A stretch of 64,000 nucleotides of DNA from Sphagnum compactum (Eukaryota > Bryophyta > Sphagnopsida > Sphagnales), in contig OZ234494.1 in assembly GCA_965153455.1 (NCBI GenBank), positions 17,608,001-17,672,000 on the forward strand, given 5' to 3'. Numbering within the stretch: the stretch's first letter is position 1; the number at the start of each line of letters is the position of its first letter. Below the pieces are notes generated by a model. That model did no database searches, was not told where the DNA came from, and saw only the letters and a list, made by a program, of their open reading frames with translations. The position numbers were made by a program, and so were the translations under genes. This document shows, piece after piece, positions 49,500 to 61,709 of the stretch.

Positions 49500-52400
49500 A
49501 AGAAGAAAGTGAGGAACTCCCATTTGTCATTTGTAGCATTTTCCCCAATTTGATTTTAGAGAGAGACACACACATGGAAAAAAAAACATTTTACCAAACA
49601 AAGTCAAGCTGTTCATCCTCCTTTGCAAGCTTTTGGTTTTTTTTTGGACCGTAGTTTTCTCCAAACCTGGTTGAATTTTTGTTCCAATGATTTGGGGAAA
49701 ACTCTGGGTCCATATGGGCATCATCATGACTGGCTTGTTGGCTGCCTCGCTTGGCTTCCCTACTCAAGGGAGAGGGGGAGGAAAGTGCGTGTGCGGAAAT
49801 TCCTCAAAGGCTGCCAAATTTTGTGTGCAATAGTTTGTGTCAGTTTTGGATTCATTTTGTCTCTCTCAAACTCAGTCAGTGCATTTTCATTTTGCACTAC
49901 ATTTTAGTGTGTAACAAGATACTGTTGGGCAAGTTGAGCATTTGTGTGTTCAACCCATTATACTCTTAATGATGTTCAAATTTGGGTGCATTTGATCACT
50001 TGGTATTTTCCATGGCTGCCACCAGATTTTTATTTTGAGGCAAGGAGGGATGATACTTTCACGAAATTGGGTTTTGAGATGGTATGATTAATTTACTCAA
50101 AAGCCAGGGATTTGAGCATTGGGTTGAGGCAGATGCTCATCATTGGTTAAATTCATGGAAGAGACGATTAAGCAAATTAGGGTTTTTGAGTGGTTTGCAG
50201 TGACAATTTGTGTACTTATTAGAATGGTTTTAAATCATTGTTTGTTTGAGCTTGAATTCACTATTTGGAACCCAATCCAATACTTTAGAGTTTCTTCCTA
50301 CATAGTCAAACTCCATGAAACAGTTTGTTAATCTAAGAGATGTGTGAGAAAACCTTACAGCTATTAAGTAGCGATTCTTCTAGTTCTTAAGAATTTGTAT
50401 GATGCTACTTAAGATCACTTTGAATCCAATTATGCTGCCATTTGTGGGTTTCGTGTATAACTTAGTTAAGTTCTTTTGTGACACTTGATTTTCATGTCAA
50501 GTTTTCAATGATCACAATGTTTTTCCTCCAAGGTTACAAGATCTGTTCACTTGTAAATTGCCCTTCTTGTGAGCTTGCAAATGCACAATATCAACTCCAC
50601 AATTCAAAGGTTGATACCTTTAACACACCATTAGAAGCATTGCCTTCTTGTATCCTAGCATTGCCAAAATGTAGTCTACCCTAATTGAACCACCTATTAG
50701 CAATAAGGAATTCAAAATCAAGTACTTGATCAATATGGAAAACATTTTTTATGCCTAAACATCATATTTTTCCAAAGAAATGCTTGATTGTCCCAAAAAT
50801 TGACAAGAGTGCTTAAAATCCATTACTTCAAATTCACGCAATTTTCAAAAGGCGTGCATTGGTTCAACTATATCATCACAATTCTCATTGTCCATCTCAA
50901 TTCTAGTGTTCATCTTTTTAATTTGAATGATGATTGCAATCAAGGACAATAAATCGTCCTTATTGAACAAGTTTCAAAATGATGTTCATGCTCTCACATT
51001 ACATTAGACACATGAAACATGAAACAATAGTCTTCAAAGTTGAATTCAAAGGAAGTATGAAATTTGCTCAAACAACAACCAACATAGAAAAGGGAAGGGT
51101 TTAAAGTTTGGTTGGACCATGTGTAAAAAAGCCTACTTAGTTTACTTATTTTACAATCTTCTTTGCTTAATATTAGAAATGTCCTAAAAAGAATTCTTCA
51201 TTACTAAAACAAACATCATGTAATATCATTCATTTTTGTTAATGATCATGTGCCTAAGTGCCACCTACTAGGTGGAGAAATCTAGATTTTAAGACATTTT
51301 TGTAATATGTTTTTGTCTCAATCTTATTATGATCTTGCTAGTTTGGTATAATTACTACCAACATGCTATCATAAACAAGGTTCAATTTTTTTGTTTCAAT
51401 GCCAAATATTTCTTGTCACATGGGAATGTAGTTTCATCTCTTCTTGTGATTGCTAGTTTTCACAATTAAATGGTACCTTGATGTTATTTCTTTCGTCATT
51501 AAGTAGATTGAAAATAAATTTTTCATTTTTTTGTATTTGAAGCCTTTCAACAATGCTATAAGTTTTGGGATGTACTTGTCATTTAAATAAACCATGTGTG
51601 GTCATTCGTGATGTACTATATTATTCTCGTTATTTTATTTATTTTTCACAAGTTTATACTTAATATTTTTAAAATGAAACTATTCAAATGATGTGTTATT
51701 AATGTTCAATTTATCAAGCAGATCAATACATATTTTTAAAAACTTCAATATTTTGATTATGACCATGTGAAGACTTTCAAAAATAGTTTTTTCTTACAAC
51801 ATGTTTGAATTGCTTGGAATCTACTTTTCTATATGCACAAAATATGCATTTTGTGTTTGTAACATAGTAAAACATGCTTTTAAAATATATTAAACGTGCC
51901 ATAGGAATTGATTTCAAAAGTCAAAGTTCATGATTGTATTTAATGTTTGTTTTGTGGAATTTGTTACAACATTTCACGTAGTTTAGACCTTAATTTTCAA
52001 GGAATGTCTCCTATTTTTTTAACCTCGAAAATAAACAATTTTATTCTTCTACATTCAAAGGATTATTTTTTTGGCCTATTTTAGCATGATTGCACCCTTC
52101 ATGGAATATAAACTAAAACTTTCAAAAGAAGTAAGAAAGGGGGAATGCCAAACTAGATTTTGAAAGCCTTTCTACATTGAAATCCTTCCTAAAATGATGT
52201 TATTTAACTAATGGTAATATTGGCTTTTAGGAAGATAACATAAACTTTATTAAATAAATATATCAAGCCAAAGATATTGGCTTAGGCTTCAAAGATTAGA
52301 GCTAATTTTTTAAATGTTTTGAGTATTTAGTTTGAAAACTTTGGAATAAGTACAAAGGATATTGAATACCTGACAAAATAGAATGTGAAGAGATTTGACA

Positions 52401-55400
52401 ATGTGTTTTAAGGTTACATTTGGTGGGTATTTTACCTTTAACAATTAATTACAAATGTCAATGCTTTATTGCAAAGGATAATGATGAAGTAAACAAGGAA
52501 ATTTTTTCTATTTTCTTCATATGCACAAATTCTTTGGTGGTCTTGAGAATTATTTTTTTGTATAAGTTATTTTGTATCTTTCATTTTCATGTTATACCTT
52601 ACTTATGCACACACCTATGTAAATTGAATCACACACCTTCAATACTTGCACTAATAATACTTGGAAACAATTTTTCATAATAGATTTATTTTGTTGTAAA
52701 TAAAACATATTTGTTCTATACATTACTTGGTTTTGATAAGTCCTAGATAACAACTACAACCACGGATAACACATAGATTTCAATGGATCCCGAATTCTTA
52801 ACATCACACAAGATTATGGAAAACCCTTCATAATTATTTTGTCAAAGTTTTGTAATGTGGTCTTTTAACTAAAACCTATACTACTTAAATTAGTGATGAA
52901 TTCATTTTGCCCTTGAAGAGAATAGTGAAAGACTAACTCATAAAATTGTTTAATGTCATTTCATTGGTCATCATCTTGTGAACACATTAAATTTAATTAA
53001 GCATAAGTTTGAACAAATGAAACACCCACTTCTAAACAAGATACAAAGAATAATGATATCAAACAATTTGATTGGTTACAAGTAAAGATTATGATCAACA
53101 TGCAAACAAGTTGAAATTTTTTTCCTCATAAATAATGGCGTACAAAATGGAGTGAAGGACTAATATCTATTTCCCACATCAACCCAACCATAAAGGACTA
53201 CTTCAATATGTGGTGTTGGTTCTTTAGACCCCATTTTAACATATAATGAATGTTTTCATCCATTCTCATGATTTTAACACAATTTCATCTATTCAAATCA
53301 CACATGATTTTAAAATTAAGGTAGTGCATGTGAAGGTCTAATCACAATAAAAGGAGTCAAGGGCATTAATGTTAAACAATACTACATTTTGTTGCATTTG
53401 ACACATTTGACCATGAAAGACTCCAATTTTTTTCATCCAACCAAGTTTGGCAATGTTGTTCACTTGTATTCATCAAGGTATCCAAACTACATTAAACTTA
53501 GTGTGTAAAAAAAATGTTCTTCACATATAACAAATAAAGAAATTTCCAACAAACATTCCAAGCTTGTCTACTAAATTGAACTTTACATTATTTGGAAAAA
53601 CTTCATCAAATAAAACCATTTATAAATGTACAAAACATGGGAATTAAACCTAATTCATACCATATTCAAAATAAAATGTTGGAAATCGATGAAAAAACTA
53701 TTTCATTGATATTGTGTACTTCAAAAATTTGTCCATCCTTTCCACCACACAAAAATGAACCACTTTTGGTAAAAGAACATATTCAAAATTTGTAAAGTTG
53801 AAGGCCAAAAGCACATTTGAACTAAATGTGTGAACTAAATGTGCTTATATATGTAGTAAATTAAAAAGTTCACTAATTTCAACTCCTAGTTTTGTTCTTT
53901 TAATTATAACATGAATATCCTTTTTTATTCTAGGAATGAATGATTTACATTTGATAGGCAAAAAGGACATTTGAAATTAAAAAGGACATTTTCACATTTT
54001 TAAATGAATTGTCATGTAAAGGCTATTTGCAATGGTAGTTGGAGGGCCCAATAACATAACATGAAATGTAGGCCATCGACAAGTTTGCCAAATTTGTTAA
54101 TTTCCTAGATTTTAGTTGATCATTCCAACAAACCACCACCCCCCTGCCCCCCCATATTGACCCCTAAACCCATTATCTAGTTTTGTGCAAAAAGCTTTGT
54201 GCATAAAGGTGGTGTTGATTTTGTAAAGGGATTGCAAAATACTAATTTAAGCAACTTTTTGCATTTTTTGGGTAAAAAAAATTATACATATAGCAATTTC
54301 AAAATGATTATAACATTTTTTTGAATGGATTTTTAAAAACAAAAATAATAAAATCCTGATTCCAAAAGGTGGAACAAATGCAATTTGTTTCGCATGATAG
54401 TTTATAAGCATTATACATTTGTCCAAAACACCACATCCTTCTGCCACATGACAATACTATGTTACATACACCATTTTGTAACCAAAATTATGCCATGGAT
54501 AGGTGAAGTTCATGTGCATCTTTTGATAAGTATTGTCCCCAATATCTAATCAACAACCCACTAGTTTGTTTTCTACGTGACGAAATCAAAAACAATTCTC
54601 CACCTTTCAAAAGACCTTTTTTCTTTTATCTATGACATTGAGTCACCTCTTTATCTGTTCAAAATGATTTGTACTAGTGCCCTGTGAAGTTTTCAAGTGA
54701 AAATGTTAATGATCAAGTGGCATAATGTTCAATTTTTTGGCTTTTGTGTGTTATTTGGCTTATTTCTTAATGAATATGTTAAGGCTATAAACTTTTTAAA
54801 TTGATTTTGTAAATGTAGTAAAGCCACTTACAATGAACCTATTGAGGATCTAAAACTATAACAAAACCCATTATCTATTGATCTCTATGTTGAATGTTTA
54901 ATTTTAAAACCAAAAAAAGTAATTATGACATGTAACCAATTTAGACTTCTAGTAGATAGATAGGATTTTGTTACTGATATTACTAGGAGTTTATGATATT
55001 TTCTAAGGATTTCCCCCTTGTTCTTAGGCACCACCATTTTTTCTAGGGCTTAAAAGGGTTCCTATGTTGGAACTTAGGGCTTAGTTTTTTTTTTTGTAGA
55101 ATTTGATGTAATTTTGATGCCATTAGAATTTAAGCAAGTTAGTTGTTGCTTGAATTATCATTGAAGTCATCTTTTCCACTTGCTTTTGTTTTGCCATTGT
55201 ATTTTGATTTTGAAGTTGTATTTTTTTGGCATTTTTGGAATATTGCATGATAGAAACTTGTAGTCCTTTCATACTACTAACTATTTGTGACAATTTGTCA
55301 CTTAATGTTGTAGAAGTAAAATGTTCACTTTTTTCTCTTAATTTCTTCGAGTTCAAAAACATGGGATTTCATTGAGTGGCCTTAGCAAAATATTATGGAA

Positions 55401-55830
55401 TACATGTTAAAGTTAATAAAAGGTGCCACATGTCTAAGGTTTTGAATTGTGAATGTAACTTTCCCTAATTAATGATTATGTATATGGTACAAGTTATGTG
55501 GACCCCAATGAGGATACTTCTTTGAAAATGGAATTGAAAATCCCCCAAATTAATTGTGCCTTCCATTTTGCAACTTACCCATGGGCATTCTAGAATACAT
55601 AAACCATTAATATATATATATTTTTATATGTGCTACAAAACTAATACCCATGAGGAAAAACAAATCAAGAGAGGATCGCACTCATAGAACTTCACAACAT
55701 GTAGAGGATTGTGGTCATCTCACAAAGAGAATATCACACTTAAAAAAATGTATATGTTACACACAAAACTTCACAATAGAGAAAGGTTCATGCATAGAAA
55801 ATTTCACACATGGAAAGCTTCGTGCACAAA
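49500..55830. other. Gene-poor AT-rich region
   Basis: I see nothing here that I can name. The first part may include the rest of the GPAT 3' UTR. Beyond it the DNA is AT-rich, with scattered short frames (for example 52,420-52,680 and 53,592-53,795) that lack family resemblance. No terminal repeats were found. Confidence 0.45.
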
Positions 55831-55835
55831 TAACC

Positions 55836-56459
55836 CTAGAAGCTCCACAAGATGGAAGCTTTCATAAGTTTCGTATATATGTGTGCCCTAATTTTTTTAT
55901 TAAGGACATGGCCTAAGGCAATGTTAACATTGATTGTTTCAAGAAGGTGACGTGGAAAAATGGTATCCAATTGATCCTTATACTTGGGTAGCTTTTTTTC
56001 AAACATGGTGTTCCAAAATGAATCTTTTGAATCCATCACAAATCTAGATTCGCTAGATCTACCAATGCCAAAATCTACAACTTGCACCACATTCTTCTTT
56101 TGATCCATAAAACCAACACCAAATGCACCAAGAACTTGATTGACAATTGTCTCCTGATCTACAAAGCCTATAATAACACTGCAACTAGAAGATGGAACAC
56201 TAGGTGGATATCAGAAAGAGGTCCTCCAAATGTAACAACAATGGAAGAATCATAAACCTGAGGTATATTAAATTTTTTAACCACACCATCAAACACAACA
56301 CCAATACCACCAATAGACACAACATAAGCAACACCATTAATATCAAAATGCGCATCTTCAACAAAATCATTGTAAATTTGCAAAATCGAAAATTGTATAA
56401 GGAAAATAAACACAAAAAAACCAGAAACAAAAGACAACAAATCACTTACCACGTCTTCC
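55836..56459 (-). other. Possible further coding remnant downstream of the recombinase-like pieces
   Basis: Minus-strand frames read VYDSSIVVTFGGPLSDIH and then, after a frame change, SVIIGFVDQETIVNQVLG and KKNVVQVVDFGIGRSSESRF. Their amino-acid make-up is protein-like, and they continue the strand and order of the recombinase pieces. I do not recognise a domain. Confidence 0.3.
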
Positions 56460-57417
56460 ACCTACCTTAGTCTTTTCATATACAACCTTTTATTTGTTAA
56501 AAGCCTCCTCAAAATGTAGTAATTGGCCAAATTTGAATTCACCAAAAATAATCCATTGCATCGTTATATCATGTAATTGTTTATCAATTTGGTTATACCT
56601 ACAAAAACAAGTTGCCACTTTAGAAAAACATCAAATAAATTCAAATAAATTTTCAAAAAAGGTTCAAAAACTTACTTGCCATATGAAGTAGGGTCCATGT
56701 GGCCTGTTACTTCCATACCATACTCACGAGGTACAAGTGCCTCTTCCATTTTTGTAATTCCAACACTTCGACCTGTTTTGTTTGACAACATTTTTTCATG
56801 TAAATTAATTAAACTAGTAATTAGCTTGCCCACAATCATATGGAGCTGGTTATGACCAATAAAAATAGTCATAAACCATACCTCATCATAAGCCTTCCAC
56901 CTAGGTTTAGAAACAATGGATGCGGACCTAATTTTTCACCAAGCCAATGAAATGGATGTCGACGAGCAAGATTTTTAAAAGTCTAAATCACATCAAAAAC
57001 TTGGTAATCAATTGCAGGCTGATGCTAATATGCAAAATAACGGGTTATGTCTATTCTTCAATTTTTGAAAATGCTTTAACAAAACCTCATAACAATGTGA
57101 ATAGGTTAAGACAATAAATTGAACTCATCAAAATCCACATCGCAAAGTTTAGAACACCCCCTTATGACTATTTAGTTATTTTTGTGTTTTCAAAATTAAA
57201 GATTCATTGGATTAATATCAATTGTTAAAATTTATGCCACTAGGATCATGACATGTGGCGCACCATGGAACGTTCATTGACCATTTGACATGTGTCCATT
57301 TTAAAACACCAATTATATGGTGACACATAGCAATTAAGGCCCATTTTATTTTATTTTTTAAAGTATTAATTAATGAAATTCAAATCAACCAATTTAAAGT
57401 TAATAAAATGTTGACAT

Positions 57418-57545
57418 GTGGTGCCTAGGTAGGTAGGCAAAACCTAGGTAAACCTATTTACCTAGTAGTACCTAGGTAAATTAGGTACCTAATAGTATTA
57501 AATTTACTAGGTAGGTAGGTTTACCTAGGTATGTAAGTAGGTTGA
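57418..57545. repeat. CCTAGGTA-type degenerate repeat
   Basis: Many GGTAGGTA, ACCTAGGTA and TACCTAGTA words occur in both orientations; CCTAGG is itself a palindrome. Similar GTAG/CTAC tracts occur at 27.4, 27.8 and 36.9 kb. Confidence 0.8.
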
Positions 57546-58671
57546 AAGTAGTTAAACATAGGCTATATAGATAGGTATTGAATGATCTGATTTTATTTTT
57601 AGGTTTAACCATTTAATTAAAGTCAAATTTTTTTTGTCATTCATCCCAATGGCACTTGGTATTTGGTTAAAACAAAGTTATTGCACCTATTTATATACCG
57701 TCCAAAATTGGATTGGAAGCCAAAAGATATGGGATAAAAAATTCCATTGTAAACCTCATGAACCAATTTAGTTGCACATTAAATGCAACTATTTTATTAA
57801 GGTAGACCGGCCCGGGGAAGGCTCCGTTACTTTTGGTGTCCAAACAAAAGTTGAAATCCTTGTCTGGACGCATCTAACACACTAAGAATTGTCGGAAACA
57901 GATTATAAATGAAAGAGTTATGGACCCCCAAAGTAAAGGGATCAAGAACTCCAAAAAACAAACCATTGAACACTACAAAGGTCGGTTCTTAAACACCAAA
58001 AGATTTCCTTGTATGTTACTCTATTGCTATTGGAGTTCAAAGATGATTTGTAGAACTTTAAGTGGCGTTCCTATAGCACTTTAAATCGTTTAAAATTAAT
58101 AAGAAATAAGAAAGTTATGAGGTTTGAAAGTAGGAGGGGTCCAAAGAGAAGACAAAAGGAAAAAAACGTTTTGTACCTTGGAAAGTTTATTTTAATTCTT
58201 TTTATTTTTATTAATTTTTCATTACTCCTTTTCCTTCGCATTTCAAAGATGATTGTGGGATATTTTAAATAATTATGAGTACTTATATGAAAAAATATTA
58301 TTTTAATATTATTACCTAGCTTAAACTTAAATTAGTAGCTTAAGATGTTTGGGTACTTGTAGATTAACTAGTGTAGCCTATTTACCATAAATATTTTAAC
58401 ATAAATAATAAAATTTGAATATATAATACTTACTGTGTATATATATAAATTATTATCATTATAATTATAATAAAAATTTAATTAATAATTATGATTACTT
58501 ATAGTAATTTTAAATATATCATATTAATTAATTCTGAATATATTTTTTGTTTAATCAAATTTACATTTTCTAAAAAAATTCCAAATGAAATAAAATCAAA
58601 AAGTTATGCTCGCCAAAACAAAATTTTAAATATATTTGACAAATAAAATTTGAAAACTTGCAATACATATT

Positions 58672-59210
58672 TAAACCATGTTTAGTTAGCCTAATTTATT
58701 TTAGCCATAATTAATTTAGCTTAACTTAATTTCGCCATGGTTAATTTTAACTTAATTTATTTAATTTAACTTAGTTTAGCCATAATTAATTTAGCCTAAT
58801 TTAATTTAGTCATAACTAGTTATGTTTAATTTAATTTAGCGATAATTATTTTAGCCATAAGTAGTTTTAGCCTAATTTAGTTTAGTTCAATTTAGTTTAG
58901 ATATAATTATTTTAGCCTTATTTAGTTTAGTTATGGTTATTTTAATGTAATTTAATTGAGCTTAATTTAGTTTAGCCATCATTAATTAGTTTAGCCATAA
59001 TTAGTTTAGCTTAACTTAATTTAGCCATGGTTAATTTAGTGTAATTTAATTTAGATGAATGTTTTTTAGCCATAATTATTTTAGCCTAACTTAATTTAGC
59101 CATTGTTAGTTTAACCTAATTTAATTTAGCTTAATTTAGTTTAACCATAATTATTTTAGCCTAGTTAATTTAGCCATGGTTAGTTTAGGTTAGCCTTAGT
59201 TAGCATGGGT
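58672..59210. repeat. TTTAGCC-type satellite-like block
   Basis: About 500 bases are built from ATTTAGCCATAATTA, TTTAGCCTAATTTA and TTTAGCTTAATTTAG words in one orientation with irregular order, about 18 to 30 bases apart. It lies within the gap between the recombinase pieces. Confidence 0.85.
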
Positions 59211-60459
59211 TTAACCTTGGTACTAGAGGTACATAATACTATTATAAATAGCCTATGTAAATATATTAAGTATATTAATTTAAATATGTATTAGTTAGGC
59301 CATTATTTTTATGACACATGTCCATGTTGTACACATTTAGTTGCACACACAATTGTATGGCCCAAAAATTATACAATACCAAATTTGTAGTTACAAACGA
59401 TAGTTAATTGCATATTGATTGGTTGCAAACAACATAATTTCTACTAATGATTGCTTGTGTTAGCATTCTACATTCTTCTTGAATAGACAAAACATCTGAT
59501 TTTTTGATAATTTTGCCAATACTCACTGTTGAAGATCACAAAGTTGCCTCATCACCATCAACTTTCACTCAATGAGACCTCACATATGTGACGATGTTAT
59601 TTATGGAACAACATGTTCTTTACTTGATTCCACAATCCATTGTTATTACCTCTGCCTTATTAGACGTCCAATAGCTCTTATAGATATTGGATATTGCAAA
59701 TGAAAAAACAATCAAATAGAAAGACTAATTAGAACAATAAATAATAATTGGAAAGTTAAAAAATAATAAGGAAAATAATAAGGTTTAGGGTTTTAGATTT
59801 AGATCTAAAATCATACTAGTTACAACATAGAAGGTTGAAGTGTGCCTTGCATAACTCGAAAAATTTGAAAATAAGAAATGAAAACAAAAAAGGTGACAAT
59901 TAAAAAACTATCGTGCTTTCTGTAAAAGAAAGCCCTATTTGATCTTCCAAATAGAAAAATTACAAAGGCAAAAACAGTTAAAATGAAAAAAAACTACAAA
60001 AAATTATGTACACAATTTCAAGGTTTGGGAAAATTTCCTAAAACCCTAAACCCTAAAACACAATTGCAAAAAAAAAAAAAAATTTAATTTAAAACATAGG
60101 TGGGTAGAAGTTACTTGGTTGGAGGATACAAGCTACCATCTTTTTTTGCAACTTGCAAAACAAAAGATGAAAGCACATAAACCATATCCTTAACAAAATA
60201 TTCATCTTCTAAAAGATTTGTAATTGATCTTGTTGTATCAAGACCACGAAAGACTCTCCGTTGATCAAACGCATTTCTTGCCCAAAGTTTAGCATGTTTG
60301 TTGATTCTCCAACCTCCTTTGTTTACATTTTCAACTTCCCTTTCATCCAAATTCAAAAAGTGGTTTTTTAGAGGAAGATCCTTAACAAGAGAGTTACGGT
60401 TTGTCCTTTCTCCAACATTAAATCCAGTAACCATGAAATCACAAGTAGTAGTCAACTAA

Positions 60460-61600
60460 CAATCATATGGATAAGAAACACATATAAAGGTAGGACAGAA
60501 AATGGAATCAAATGTAGAACACACATTGATAGGAGGACCACTATATATTGTACAAAATCACAAAAACAAGAAGGAAAAAATACTTTTCAAAATAATGTTC
60601 ATGGTTGTAACCACACAAACACCTACACCATAGAAATACAAATTGAAAATGAACTCCAAATTTTGTAAAACAAAACAAACTAACATTAAAATCAATGCAC
60701 ACAACAAAATAAACAAAACCCGAAAGAAAAACACGGTATACATCCCTGCAAGACACAATCACACGCACGATGTTTGTGTGGTTGCAATCACAAAATTGAA
60801 AAGCCTACAAAAAACATAAAAACCCAATAATTAAAAACAACACAATTTGTAGAAAAAAAAAAGATTCCATGCTACAAAATAATCTGCAATGTAGGAACAA
60901 TTGCAATGATAGAACATTTGTGATGTAAAAAAATGGCGATGCAAGAGCAATTGTAATGCAAGAACATATGCAATTTAGAAGAATCGGTGATGTAGGAACA
61001 AATGGAGTTGACGATGCAATAGTGATTGCAATGCAACAACACTTGTGATGCACAAGAAGTTGCAGTTGAATTGAACCCATGGAAATTGTGCGATGAAACA
61101 TAAACACGCCTATTATATTGAAACCTAGAGCACAATGGAGTAGCAGGAGGTGGTAAGAGATGTTGAATAAAAAGTTCACAAACAAGCAACAATAGCAAAA
61201 ACCTTCGAAACACGATGAAACATCAACACTATTACATGCACAACAAAAAACAAACAGAAAAAACCTTTAAAGCGTGACGAAGCAACAAGATTATTGTGCG
61301 CACAACCAAAAACAAACACGCAACACTGAGAGAGCAAAGACAAATGCAACACTGAAAGATGAAGAGACAATGCAACCAACAAAAATGAGCTCCACTAAAA
61401 ACCCAAAACACCTTTGCATCGTGGGATCTACTTTTGCAAATGTCGTGCAACCCACTTTCGGCAAAAGTGATGCAAAGGACTTATTGTTTTCAATGGAACA
61501 ATGAAAGCCGTTAGATGATAAAATCTGACAATGGAAATATGACAAAAAATAAAGGCCGTTGGATCTTATGATTTTAAAAAAATGGATAGCGCTTTATGTA
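60460..61600. other. Intergenic DNA with a GATGCAA-type quasi-repeat
   Basis: Words such as GATGCAAGAGCAATTGTAAT, GATGTAGGAACAA and GCAATGATAG recur every 18 to 30 bases at about 60,885-61,070. Minus-strand frames there are rich in Cys, His and Leu but low in complexity. Two GCCGTTRGAT words (61,508 and 61,553) are of a kind common near plant small transposons. Confidence 0.4.
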
Positions 61601-61603
61601 AAT

Positions 61604-61706
61604 GAAGGGCCTGTGTATGGAACCTTCCGGATTTTTGACCCCAACCCTTAGCCTCCTGGCCTCGAGAAAAATCTCAAATTTGGAAGGTTCCATACGCAAG
61701 CCCTTC
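61604..61706. mobile_element. Short inverted-repeat (foldback/MITE-like) element
   Basis: The 25-base arms 61,604-61,628 and 61,682-61,706 pair at 23 of 25 positions (GAAGGGC..G.GTATGGAACC), and the two mismatches are C/T changes that still pair as G-U in RNA. The 53-base centre is richer in GC than the surroundings. Partial pairing may extend a further 10 to 15 bases outwards. Confidence 0.7.
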
Positions 61707-61709
61707 TCC

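Larger units (their letters stand above)
56460..60455 (-). mobile_element. Decayed Crypton-like tyrosine recombinase gene
   Basis: The N-terminal piece (60,455-60,111) ends NLLEDEYFVKDMVYVLSSFV then LQVAKKDGSLYPPT, which matches the core-binding region of Crypton-derived ZMYM, QRICH1 and KCTD1 proteins (family pattern L..RFI.EVRKKDG..YPPN). It stops at a possible donor, CCAA|GTAACT. The C-terminal piece (about 56,814-56,676) reads LSNKTGRSVGITKMEEALVP, REYGMEVTGHMDPTSYGK and, after a clean GT-AG intron to 56,598, YNQIDKQLHDITMQW, with a stop near 56,490. This fits the catalytic block of tyrosine recombinases: Arg (in TGR), His (in TGH) and a Tyr in SYGKY as candidate nucleophile. Between them a fragment at about 57,005-56,886 (RRHPFHWLGE, PLFLNLGGR) has an in-frame stop nearby, and the middle was not found. 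Repeats fill the gap. I judge it non-functional or only partly resolved. Confidence 0.55.

Noticed and set aside
57691-57873. Minus-strand 60-codon frame between the recombinase pieces
   Set aside because: Position and strand would fit a middle exon, but I could not match its sequence to any recombinase segment.
60541-61213. Cys/His/Leu-rich minus-strand ORFs
   Set aside because: They come from a GATGCAA-type quasi-repeat; the Cys/His pattern is not a zinc finger.
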